This document shows positions 8,785-15,638 of a DNA stretch of 25,051 bases, one piece after another (position 1 is the stretch's first letter; every line of letters starts with the position of its first letter). The notes beneath the pieces are model-generated. The model was not told the DNA's origin. It saw only the letters and a list, made by a program, of their open reading frames with translations, and ran no database searches. The DNA is taken from assembly GCF_030227225.1 (NCBI RefSeq), contig NZ_JASPHQ010000023.1:1-25051 (forward strand). Reading direction: 5' to 3'. The position numbers and the translations under genes were made by a program. This DNA comes from Corynebacterium rhinophilum (GTDB lineage: Bacteria > Actinomycetota > Actinomycetes > Mycobacteriales > Mycobacteriaceae).

Positions 8785-8815
8785 TTATTATTCTACTACG
8801 ACTTTTAAACCCCAA

Positions 8816-9022
8816 GAGGAATCTATTTTCTAGGGCCGGGCCGATGAAACCACTGAAATACCGGTACTGAGGTCGATCTTGGATGGAAAATGCTAGTTTT
8901 TATCTTGAAAGCCTCGGAACGGCCCCTAGGATAAATTGGGAATCAAGGCAAATGTCTAGGGATAAAATCCGGGGTAGTTCAGTCACGGGCAAACAGATAC
9001 TGTCCCAGGATTGTGAGGAAAT
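8816..9022. other. AT-rich intergenic stretch upstream of small membrane gene
   Basis: No gene is seen. Near-matching inverted segments CTAGGGCCG (8830-8838) and CGGCCCCTAG (8920-8929) flank about 80 bp. An SD (GAGGA, 9013-9017) ends the region before the ATG at 9023. No confident promoter was identified. Confidence 0.4.
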
Positions 9023-9241
9023 ATGCGCGAATCATCAATACTAATCGCAGCTTTGTTTGCGTTGACTATTGGAGTTGGGGTTTTCATTTTCTCAATATCC
9101 ACCTCTAATCCGTCTACGGGACTTTTGATCAGCTCCGGTGCATGCGCGTTAATGGGCGCCTTCAGCACTTATCTTGCAACCAAAAGGTACCAGGAGTCTA
9201 AGAACAAAAAGCTTCAGGAGAATGAGAATCAAAAGCTATAG
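9023..9241 (+). CDS. Small two-helix membrane protein, unknown function
   Basis: A 72-residue protein with two predicted transmembrane helices (about residues 5-24 and 33-52) joined by a short STSNPSTG turn, and a strongly charged tail (KRYQESKNKKLQENENQKL) likely to lie in the cytoplasm. The ATG has an SD (GAGGA) 5 nt upstream. The stop codon is inside an 18-bp perfect palindrome, CAAAAGCTATAGCTTTTG (9230-9247). The gene lies in the AT-richer interval between pck and the CPBP/MtrP genes, near an Abi-like gene on the other strand, so it is probably accessory. No family is recognised. The membrane hairpin plus charged tail could belong to a toxin-, holin- or sensor-type partner, but nothing in the sequence decides between these. 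Confidence 0.65.
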   Translation: MRESSILIAALFALTIGVGVFIFSISTSNPSTGLLISSGACALMGAFSTYLATKRYQESKNKKLQENENQKL

Positions 9242-9254
9242 CTTTTGCTATAGC
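9230..9254 (+). repeat. Palindromic hairpin overlapping the small-gene stop
   Basis: GCTATAGC occurs at 9235-9242 and 9247-9254 with TTTT between. The unit is self-complementary, so the two copies can form an 8-bp stem with a 4-nt loop, or the larger 18-bp palindrome 9230-9247 can form. It lies over the stop codon and could end the transcript or bind a dimeric regulator. No T-run follows. Confidence 0.5.
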
Positions 9255-9503
9255 CCGAGATATCGAATTACGAGATACCCTACGCCCTCTCAATCTGCAG
9301 CCATTACTCGTCGTCTCGCTGCAGATCCTGAAGTACTCCCGGCGGAGTGAAGTGTTCTGGGGCCAAATTAGCTAGCATTTCAGCGAAACTACCCCGAATA
9401 GTTTAGAGTTTCACCAACTTCGATGGTCGGTTTGGCACAGGTATGCAAATCATGTATGCTAAAGATCAGAGAAGGCAAGGACAGGTTCCCTTGTCATGAG
9501 TTG
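9255..9503. other. Intergenic region, no gene recognised
   Basis: An AT-rich stretch without a convincing coding frame. The only structure noted is an 8-bp inverted repeat ATCTGCAG (9293-9300)/CTGCAGAT (9319-9326) with an 18-nt spacer. A short frame starting at 9423 has no protein-like features and runs through the terminator. Confidence 0.5.
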
Positions 9504-9541
9504 AAAAGGTCAACAGGACGAAAAGCGCCTGTTGGCCTTTT
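9504..9541 (-). terminator. Bidirectional terminator facing the Abi-like gene
   Basis: AAAAGGTCAACAGG (9504-9517) pairs with CCTGTTGGCCTTTT (9528-9541): 14 bp with one G-U pair and a 10-nt loop, with A/T runs on the outer sides. It begins immediately after the stop of the minus-strand gene (9543) and can also end rightward transcripts. Confidence 0.85.
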
Positions 9542-9542
9542 C

Positions 9543-10301
9543 TTATATTGGTCGTTTCTTGTGTACCGCACTAACAGTACTGGTACTGGTCAACCAACTG
9601 GCTAATGCAGAATCAATACTTTCTGTTAGGGTAAAGGCATCCTTGGTAACGTCCAGAATATCTACGTTTAACAAACTGTCCATGTGTGAGACACGATTCC
9701 GAAGATCGTGCAGATGGGCAACTCTCCAGTACGTCTTTTTACCACTTGAATCATCTGCGAAAGGAAAAGCGTCCTTTACTGCCCCTTCCCATAAGGTGAA
9801 GCGGTTTTTATTTTCGGTCTTTTCCGGATCTGCGTCAGGTGCATGATTAGGGAGGATATCTTTCCACATCCCGAACATCGTGTGAGCAAGCACATCATCA
9901 TGTGTAATCGCCTGCCCATGCCGAAAATGGCTAGCAGGGCGACGATCTGCTGACTTCTGAGCCCGCCTTTTAGCTTCTAACCTCTTGCCTTGCGTTAGGC
10001 TACGTAAAGGCCTTGCTGGGGCCTCGAGGAGCCAACTGGTACTGCGTTGTCCAAGTTGTTCGCTGTTCCACTTTTGCAATTGTGTATCAATGGAATTACG
10101 AAGAAAAACCTCGGTAATACCCAGTGTTTCTTGAACGGAGGCGGTCATCTCAACGCCCCAACGATAAAGAGCAAGTGCATGCTTCTCATTTCCATTTGCA
10201 GCCTCTAGATACGGCTCAATGCGGGGTTTGCCCAAATTTTCAATGATCTTCTTGCGGTTAGAGCTCTTCACTCTCTCCATGGTGCCAGAAGTTGTGTCCA
10301 T
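9543..10301 (-). CDS. Abi-like family protein with HEPN-type RNxxxH motif
   Basis: A 252-residue soluble protein of the actinobacterial Abi-like (abortive infection) type. Landmarks: the opening KPRIEPYLEAA, ALYRWGVEMTASVQETLGITEVFLRNSID (about 43-71) with the family's E-x4-RN element, HDDVLAHTMFGMWKDIL (about 134-150), and HLHDLRNRVSHMDSLL (about 196-211), where RNRVSH fits the R-x4-H catalytic pair of HEPN ribonucleases. Family members are linked to growth arrest or RNA cleavage on phage infection; that role here is inference. No dedicated antitoxin is adjacent on the same strand. The gene stands alone between two terminator-like signals in an AT-richer segment that interrupts conserved order, which supports horizontal gain. 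The ATG at 10301 has no strong SD; ATG 10280 is an alternative start. Confidence 0.75.
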   Translation of the reverse strand: MDTTSGTMERVKSSNRKKIIENLGKPRIEPYLEAANGNEKHALALYRWGVEMTASVQETLGITEVFLRNSIDTQLQKWNSEQLGQRSTSWLLEAPARPLRSLTQGKRLEAKRRAQKSADRRPASHFRHGQAITHDDVLAHTMFGMWKDILPNHAPDADPEKTENKNRFTLWEGAVKDAFPFADDSSGKKTYWRVAHLHDLRNRVSHMDSLLNVDILDVTKDAFTLTESIDSALASWLTSTSTVSAVHKKRPI

Positions 10302-10410
10302 AAAATACTGTAGAAACCTTTCCGTACTTCTGGGTACATTGAAGCATTCTGGACGTAGTTTCCACCTCGGCTACTGAACTAGCGTTTTTCTCCTGCTGCG
10401 CAGGGATTGC

Positions 10411-11112
10411 TTAGCCCGATAGTCCCGCCAGAGCCGTGATTGCCACGACCGTGTTATTTGCAATGTGAATGCACAGGGGAGCGGTAAGGGTCTTGAACCA
10501 GAAGCGCGCGAGCACCAAAAAGGTGCCAAAGAATGCGATGTAGAGCATTACTGCGGGGATGCCGTGTGCGAGGGCGAAGACAGCGATGGTGATAAGCGCT
10601 GCCGCCCAGGTGGGCATGGTATTTTGCAACCAATCCAATAGAACGCGGCGAAAGGCAACTTCTTCAACCAGGGGAATGACAAGCGCGGTGCTGAGTATCA
10701 CCATGATGGTGGCAGCAGGGCTTATCTTTAGGCCGGCGGAAAGGCTATTGCCGGCTGGTTCGCTGCCCAGTAATGCATTGACGGCGCCCGTGGCCGCAGC
10801 AGAGCCCAGAATGGCGACGGGAATCCACCACAGCAGGTGCCATAAGGAATGCTCGGCTTTCACAAACCCGGCATCGCGCCACGACCAGCCCAAGCGGCGG
10901 GAAAAGCCGTACCAGACCGTTCCCAAGCCGAAGATGGCGCCGCCGACGGCGATGCCAAAGGCCACCCAGGAACCGCTCTTTGTAATGAGGCCACTGGCGA
11001 TACCAATGAGTGCCGCACCGGCAAATGTGGCGACGACGCTTGCCACGGCCCACCCCAGGTGAGCTGCGCGAACGGCGGGAGAGAGCTGTGAGCTTTGTAA
11101 TTGGTCCGACAT
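10411..11112 (-). CDS. CPBP-family intramembrane metalloprotease
   Basis: A 233-residue polytopic membrane protein with about seven hydrophobic helices and the CPBP (CAAX protease/bacteriocin-processing) motifs: E150-E151 with R155 (LVEEVAFRRVLLDW), H183 (FALAHGIP) and H216 with N219/N220 (CIHIANNTV). These supply the glutamate/histidine catalytic set. Substrates of actinobacterial members are mostly unknown. An upstream TTG (11145) would add 11 residues, but TATACT lies at 11120-11125, 7 nt before the ATG, which favours a leaderless message starting at this ATG. It lies downstream of the MtrP-like gene on the same strand with a 46-bp gap and its own promoter-like signal. Confidence 0.88.
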   Translation of the reverse strand: MSDQLQSSQLSPAVRAAHLGWAVASVVATFAGAALIGIASGLITKSGSWVAFGIAVGGAIFGLGTVWYGFSRRLGWSWRDAGFVKAEHSLWHLLWWIPVAILGSAAATGAVNALLGSEPAGNSLSAGLKISPAATIMVILSTALVIPLVEEVAFRRVLLDWLQNTMPTWAAALITIAVFALAHGIPAVMLYIAFFGTFLVLARFWFKTLTAPLCIHIANNTVVAITALAGLSG

Positions 11113-11125
11113 GCTGGGCAGTATA
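11113..11125 (-). promoter_or_regulatory. -10 element for leaderless CPBP gene
   Basis: TATACT (minus strand, 11125-11120) followed by 7 nt and the ATG. No SD is present, so transcription would begin at or next to the start codon. Confidence 0.55.
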
Positions 11126-11158
11126 GTGGAACAACCTCGGCGCAAGCTGTGGCGCGGC

Positions 11159-11905
11159 CTAGTCTGGTTGCAGTACCAGCGTCAGGTTGGATACGGCGAA
11201 TTCGCGCAGGCCAGGAATCTTGGTTAGCCACCACGCCCAGCTGGGGTGGTAGCGCGGAAAGGCGAGCTTTAGCGCGCCGGTGGACTTGGCCCAGGTGAGG
11301 CCGGCGGAGCAGGGGACATTAAATAGCGAGGTGCCAAAGACATTCTTGGGCGGGTGCCCGTGGCGGCGGGTATAGCGGTCGCGGGCGAAGGCGCCACCGA
11401 CGTAGTGCTCCCACAGCCCGGTTTCGTGGCCGCCAAAGGGGCCGAGCCAGACGGTATAGCTCATGATGCACAGGCCGCCGGGGCGGGTAACGCGCAGCAT
11501 TTCTTTACCCATATCCCACGGGCGGGGGATGTGTTCGGCGACATTAGAGGAATAGACCACATCGAAGGAATCATCTGCGAAGGGCAGGCGCGTGCCATCG
11601 CCACGCACGGAATTGCTGAGGTGGATATTAGCGGCAGACATTTCCCCGGCATCGGGCTCAAGGCCAACGTAGGACGCGCCGCGGTCCGCGAAGGCTGCGG
11701 CAAAATAGCCGGGGCCGCCGCCTACGTCGAGCACGAGGGCATCGGCAAGCGGCACGCCCAAGTCGCGGGCCAAGTTCTCCACCAACCTGGCCGTATCTTC
11801 TGCCAGGCCGCCGTAGAAAATATCGGGGCGGGTTTGCTCGAAGCGGAAAGAGCGCAGCAGCGCCCAAGAGCGGGAGAGCGTGGCCATGTCGCGGGTGTGT
11901 TTCAT
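11159..11905 (-). CDS. mtrP: SAM-dependent methyltransferase, MtrP/Rv0224c-like
   Basis: A 248-residue class I methyltransferase. SAM-binding motif I is VLDVGGGPG (58-66), the acidic end of strand 2 is GLEPDAGEM (81-89), and motif IV-like LPFADDSFDVVYSSNVAEH spans 107-125. The N-terminal SFRFEQTRPDIFYGGLAEDT matches the opening of the Rv0224c group. In corynebacteria a methyltransferase of this locus (MtrP) is needed for efficient transport of trehalose mycolates; assignment to that role rests on family resemblance and position next to the GT4, DUF3068 and TmaT-like genes. It is divergent from the GT4 gene with only 24 bp between starts. The ATG lies 8 nt after a TAGCCT hexamer and lacks an SD. 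Confidence 0.85.
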   Translation of the reverse strand: MKHTRDMATLSRSWALLRSFRFEQTRPDIFYGGLAEDTARLVENLARDLGVPLADALVLDVGGGPGYFAAAFADRGASYVGLEPDAGEMSAANIHLSNSVRGDGTRLPFADDSFDVVYSSNVAEHIPRPWDMGKEMLRVTRPGGLCIMSYTVWLGPFGGHETGLWEHYVGGAFARDRYTRRHGHPPKNVFGTSLFNVPCSAGLTWAKSTGALKLAFPRYHPSWAWWLTKIPGLREFAVSNLTLVLQPD

Positions 11906-11929
11906 AAACCACTAGGCTAATACCCCACG
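11906..11929. promoter_or_regulatory. Compact divergent promoter, mtrP-like/GT4
   Basis: Only 24 bp separate two divergent start codons. On the minus strand TAGCCT (11919-11914) ends 8 nt before the ATG. On the plus strand TAATAC (11918-11923) ends 6 nt before its ATG. The two hexamers overlap and neither gene has an SD, so both messages are probably leaderless and compete for polymerase. Confidence 0.5.
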
Positions 11930-13039
11930 ATGAAAATTCTTTTACTATGCTGGCGCGATTCCGCCCACCCGCAGGGCGGTGGCTCCGAGCGTTACCTCGA
12001 ACGCGTAGGGGAGTACCTAGCGGCGCAGGGCCACGAGGTGGTCTTTCGCACCTCTAAGCACATGAATGCGGCGCGCCGGGAGGTCCGCGATGGCGTGCGC
12101 TATAGCCGCGGCGGTGCCAAGTTTGGCGTGTACCCGCGCGCGTGGATGGCCATTGCTGCCGGGAGAATGGGCCTGGGGGATCTGCGCGACATCGACGTGG
12201 TCATCGATACCCAAAACGGCATTCCCTTCTTCGCGCGCCTGATTTCCGGCGCGCCGACGGTATTACTTACCCACCATTGCCACCGCGAGCAATGGCCCGT
12301 GGCCGGTCCGGTGCTCGGGCGGTTGGGCTGGTTCTTGGAATCGCGCGTGGCACCGCGGGTATATCGGGATTCGACCTACGTCACGGTCTCGCAGGCCTCG
12401 CGCGAGGATCTGGAGGCGCTCGGCATTGACGGTGCGCGGGTCATCGCCAATGGCCTAGACCCCATTCCGGCGCACGTGCCTTCCCTCGAGCGCGAGGCGG
12501 ATAAGCACCTGGTGACCCTCTCGCGGTTAGTCCCGCACAAGCAGATCGAGCACGCTATGGATACGGTGGCGCGCACGCCGGGGGCGGTATTGGACGTGAT
12601 TGGCTCGGGCTGGTGGGAATCGAACCTGCGCGATTATGCCGAAACGCTCGGTGTGACAGAACGCGTGCGCTTTCGCGGCCAGGTTACGGAAGACTATAAG
12701 CACGCCTTGCTCGCGCGTGCCGATGCCCACCTCATGCCCTCCCACAAAGAAGGCTGGGGCCTTGCCGTCATGGAGGCCGCCCAACATGGAGTGCCCACAG
12801 TAGGTTATGCATTTGGCCTGCGCGATAGCGTAATCGATGGTGAGACCGGAATCCTTGTAGAAGAAGAAGGTGACTTCGTGGCGGCCACCCAAGAGTTACT
12901 GGATAACGCGGAGTTGCGCCGGCTCCTAGGTTCTAATGCCCGGGAGTTTGCCGCGCGCTTTTCGTGGGAGAAGACCGGCGCTGCCTTTGCGCAATTGCTC
13001 CAAGGCTTAGTAGCGGGGAAACCATCCACAGGGCGGTAA
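11930..13039 (+). CDS. GT4-family glycosyltransferase (Rv0225-like)
   Basis: A 369-residue GT-B glycosyltransferase. N-terminal acceptor domain: MKILLLCWRD, then the glycine loop PQGGGSERYLE (14-24). C-terminal nucleotide-sugar domain: VTLSRLVPHKQIEHAM (195-210), and the E-x7-E motif E274...E282 in KEGWGLAVMEAA that contacts the donor. It is soluble and probably membrane-associated at the cytoplasmic face. The mycobacterial counterpart sits in the same place beside the methyltransferase; donor and acceptor are not known, with envelope lipid or lipoglycan synthesis the natural inference. Its last 107 bp overlap the 3' end of the convergent membrane-protein gene. Confidence 0.88.
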   Translation: MKILLLCWRDSAHPQGGGSERYLERVGEYLAAQGHEVVFRTSKHMNAARREVRDGVRYSRGGAKFGVYPRAWMAIAAGRMGLGDLRDIDVVIDTQNGIPFFARLISGAPTVLLTHHCHREQWPVAGPVLGRLGWFLESRVAPRVYRDSTYVTVSQASREDLEALGIDGARVIANGLDPIPAHVPSLEREADKHLVTLSRLVPHKQIEHAMDTVARTPGAVLDVIGSGWWESNLRDYAETLGVTERVRFRGQVTEDYKHALLARADAHLMPSHKEGWGLAVMEAAQHGVPTVGYAFGLRDSVIDGETGILVEEEGDFVAATQELLDNAELRRLLGSNAREFAARFSWEKTGAAFAQLLQGLVAGKPSTGR

Positions 13040-14414
13040 GTGTCCACGGCAGCTCGGGGCGCGGGGCGTTGGTCTCTGCGGCGATGGCGCCATCTATCAC
13101 CACGACGCCCACCCCAAGTTCCGCAAGGCCTGCCATATCGCGGTCCTGCCAGGCGCGCAGCGCCGCGCGGTACTGCGGTGAGGCCTGATCGATGACTTCA
13201 CCGTCCACACTGAGCTCGCCGGATTCCACCATGGGCACCGCCTTGGAATAGGGATCGACCGCGACCCCCGGGGCCGCTTCCCCATGCACGCCGCCATTTT
13301 CCGTGGGAACCTCCACCAAATTGGGCCGTTCGGGGAAAAAAGCCAGGCGTCCGTCGATATCGCGCACCAACTGCTCATCCACCCCGGTATCGCGGGGAGA
13401 AAGCACGGCAAGGCGGGACGGGGCGGGGAGGACCTGGATGGTGGCAGCCACTAGCGCCAGCACGGCCGGAATCTGCGGCAGCGCGCCGATGGAGGCGACG
13501 TATAGCGGCAGCGCGAGCATCGTGAGTTTGTGGCTATCGCGGAAAAGACCCGCCCCCGGAACGTTATCGATGGCCCATTCCAGCATGCCGGGCAAGAGCC
13601 AACACGCCAGCGCCCCGCCGAGTCCCAGCGCAGCCAGGACGGTCAAGCGCGCCGGGACGCGGTGCGCGCCCGCCAGCGCGAGAACTGCCACGAAGAGGCC
13701 GAACACTGCCAAGCCCAGGGCGGCCTCACCATTCCAGATTCCGCCGAGTCGCAACAGCGCGCCCACCGTGCCCACGTGTTCTTCGGCCCGCGGGGAAAAG
13801 GCCGCGACGGCGGCTGCGGCATCGCCAGGCACGCCGGGTTGGAAAAGGCCTGGAACCAGCCACGGCAGCCACAAGAGGCAGCCCGCCAAGGCCACTCGCT
13901 TCCGGCAGGTAAAAAGGGCTGTGACCACCGCAAATAACCCGCCGGTGGGGGTAAGCGATGCGCCCCACATGGCCAGCCATGCCAGCCAGCTGTGGCGGCG
14001 CCCCGCCCAGGCGATAACCGGGAGTAGCCAAGCGGCGATGGCCAAGGACCACTGGCCTTGCAGGAGGCGTTCGATGACAAAAGGATTGGCCACCGCGATG
14101 GTCATCGCGGCCAGCGCGGCTACCGTGGTACGAGACCACAGCGCGGCGGTGAGCGCGGCGGCCCCGGCGGCGGCAAAGATGAGTACCCGGGCGGCCCAGG
14201 CGCCGCCGAGTAAGGCCAAAAACCCATCTTGGGGCGCGTTGCGGGCAGGCAAGCTACCCGCGCCCAGCGCGGATGGGGTAAGCCCCGGATCGTTTAAGAG
14301 CGCCATATCGCGCCAGAGGAATTCGCCGGGCAGCGCGAAGGGCCAGCACACCGCGGCTACGAGAATAATTCCCCACAGCCCGAGGAGGATGCGCCTAGGC
14401 GTGTGCGGCATCAT
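12933..14414 (-). CDS. Polytopic membrane protein, Rv0226c-like
   Basis: A 493-residue protein with about ten hydrophobic helices across residues 9-330, then a soluble region (about 345-455) and a final helix (LPWTLTALWMVSPLLSLGAIA) before a basic tail. The layout of N-terminal membrane helices, an extracytoplasmic domain and a C-terminal anchor resembles GT-C-type or accessory envelope proteins; no catalytic motif can be named with confidence. The start is ATG 14414 or the adjacent ATG 14411, overlapping the end of the DUF3068 gene by 17-20 nt, so it is coupled. Longer upstream extension is out of character. The 3' end overlaps the convergent GT4 gene by 107 bp. The function is unknown; the location suggests envelope polysaccharide or mycolate transport. 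Confidence 0.78.
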   Translation of the reverse strand: MMPHTPRRILLGLWGIILVAAVCWPFALPGEFLWRDMALLNDPGLTPSALGAGSLPARNAPQDGFLALLGGAWAARVLIFAAAGAAALTAALWSRTTVAALAAMTIAVANPFVIERLLQGQWSLAIAAWLLPVIAWAGRRHSWLAWLAMWGASLTPTGGLFAVVTALFTCRKRVALAGCLLWLPWLVPGLFQPGVPGDAAAAVAAFSPRAEEHVGTVGALLRLGGIWNGEAALGLAVFGLFVAVLALAGAHRVPARLTVLAALGLGGALACWLLPGMLEWAIDNVPGAGLFRDSHKLTMLALPLYVASIGALPQIPAVLALVAATIQVLPAPSRLAVLSPRDTGVDEQLVRDIDGRLAFFPERPNLVEVPTENGGVHGEAAPGVAVDPYSKAVPMVESGELSVDGEVIDQASPQYRAALRAWQDRDMAGLAELGVGVVVIDGAIAAETNAPRPELPWTLTALWMVSPLLSLGAIAQRQRRSSPTKSARQTPGH

Positions 14415-15588
14415 GGGCGTCACGGTGGCGGCGCATGTACTGGTAGGCGGCGAAAATGAGCAGGGAAACGCCGATGGCCTTGCCCAGCCAGCCAACGGCC
14501 ATAAGCCCCCGGATGGCGTAGATTACCGGGCGGACCTCGTCGAGGCGCTCCGCGCGGGTATCCTCTGACCACCGGAAATCTGCTGCCAGCACGGAGCGAT
14601 CTGCGGTGTCATCCTCTGCGATGAGGGTTCCCGCCTGCTGGATATCGGTGGCGAAAAAGACCTTGACGTTTTCCCGGACATCCACGATGGTGCCGGTGGT
14701 GGGCTCGACCGAAATATCGCGGCCTACGGTATAAAAGGGCTCGACAATAACGGTGGCATCCGCATCTAGATCTAAGAGCTCGCGCGAATGGCGGTCATAA
14801 AAACGGCTGGCCGGGCCTGTCAACTGGAAATCGCCGGATTTCAGCTCGTCCGTTTTAGTGGTGCTGCCCAAATCTGCGCTGATATTGCTAAAGGTGTTCT
14901 TCAGCGGCAGCGGCTGTAAGTCCTGGTGATAGGAATAGATGGGGATGCCATCCACCTTTGAGTCACCGGTGAAGTCTATCGGCGTGGATTCCTGGGCCAG
15001 GAAATCAAAAAATGCGTAGGAGCGCTGCTCGGTACCGGAGGGGAAGAAATAGGTCAGGCCGTCTCGTTCGAAGTCCTCCCGGGTCAGATCGGTGTTGAAC
15101 TCGGGCAGGGCGAGGGCCCATTTATTGACCGGATCCGCTACCGGGAACGTGGATTCGCGGTTGAGCACCGAGTGCTGATCAACGGAGGCGATTTCCTCTT
15201 GGGAGTCCCCGTCTTCTCCGGCAAGGAGGCTGGTTACGGAATCGGTGGTGGCGATGGTGTCATCATCGTCTACCTCGCCGGTGGCAATGGTGCGCTCCAA
15301 GGTCAGCGGCCCGTGGTGCTGGTAGCACCACATCGGGGCGGATTTGTCGGCGCAGCGCGGGTCATCGCTGGATGTGGTATCTGAGGGAGCTTCACCGGCC
15401 ATGAGGGCGCGCACGTCCATCCACACCGCGTCGGTGGGCCCGCTCGAGGTGGAGAAATCCTTATCCAAGCCCAGCGGGCGGGTCCGGTTATTGTAGAGGG
15501 TCGGGGCGAGGGTACCGATAAGGAGGAAAATGATTGCGGCAATGACAACCCACGCCCGTGGCGAGCGTGGCCAAAGGTAGCGGCTCAT
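14395..15588 (-). CDS. DUF3068 membrane-anchored protein, Rv0227c-like
   Basis: A 397-residue protein with one N-terminal helix (about residues 11-29), a large extracytoplasmic domain rich in acidic residues, and a C-terminal helix (about 362-385) before a short RRHRDAHDAAHA tail. Segments such as GDFQLTGPASRFYDRHSRELL and a membrane-proximal VEPTTGTIVDVRENVKVFF are typical of DUF3068 (porin PorA-like in some databases, but not the small corynebacterial porin). The biochemical role is unknown; homologues always sit in this locus. The ATG at 15588 is preceded by TATAGT six nt upstream (leaderless); an upstream reading would add 42 residues without features. It forms a two-gene operon with the Rv0226c-like gene. 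Confidence 0.83.
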   Translation of the reverse strand: MSRYLWPRSPRAWVVIAAIIFLLIGTLAPTLYNNRTRPLGLDKDFSTSSGPTDAVWMDVRALMAGEAPSDTTSSDDPRCADKSAPMWCYQHHGPLTLERTIATGEVDDDDTIATTDSVTSLLAGEDGDSQEEIASVDQHSVLNRESTFPVADPVNKWALALPEFNTDLTREDFERDGLTYFFPSGTEQRSYAFFDFLAQESTPIDFTGDSKVDGIPIYSYHQDLQPLPLKNTFSNISADLGSTTKTDELKSGDFQLTGPASRFYDRHSRELLDLDADATVIVEPFYTVGRDISVEPTTGTIVDVRENVKVFFATDIQQAGTLIAEDDTADRSVLAADFRWSEDTRAERLDEVRPVIYAIRGLMAVGWLGKAIGVSLLIFAAYQYMRRHRDAHDAAHA

Positions 15589-15638
15589 TGCAGTACTATA
15601 TCCAATCAGTTTCAGGTTTCCGGGGTAAAGGAGCAAGC
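15589..15638. promoter_or_regulatory. Divergent promoter, DUF3068/tmaT-like
   Basis: Around 15594-15600 TACTATA contains overlapping -10 elements: TATAGT on the minus strand six nt before the DUF3068 ATG (leaderless), and TACTAT (15594-15599) on the plus strand. The plus-strand gene instead has a leader with SD AAAGGAG at 15627-15633, 5 nt from its GTG. Confidence 0.55.

Larger units (their letters stand above)
8602..8815 (+). ncRNA. Candidate structured RNA unit with nested hairpins and own terminator
   Basis: Between the pck terminator and a second terminator lies a compact folded unit. A closing stem AAAGACCC (8636-8643)/GGGTCTTT (8737-8744) encloses three hairpins: AAGGA/TCCTT (8652-8656/8664-8668), AGCGG/CCGCT (8678-8682/8700-8704) and CGTGAAG/CTTCACG (8707-8713/8729-8735). 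TTGGGGTT (8602-8609) and AACCCCAA (8808-8815) form a further outer inverted repeat. The same bases can be read as a heptad-repeat micropeptide whose SD would be buried in the first hairpin, so it may be a structured mRNA rather than a non-coding RNA. The pairing is read from sequence; no known RNA family is recognised. Confidence 0.4.

Noticed and set aside
9423..9846. Open frames on the plus strand opposite the Abi-like gene
   Set aside because: They cross the terminator hairpin at 9504-9541 and shadow the Abi-like coding region.
13303..14568. Long open frame antisense to the Rv0226c-like gene
   Set aside because: Ser/Ala/Arg/Pro-rich shadow without domains; the minus strand has clear membrane helices.
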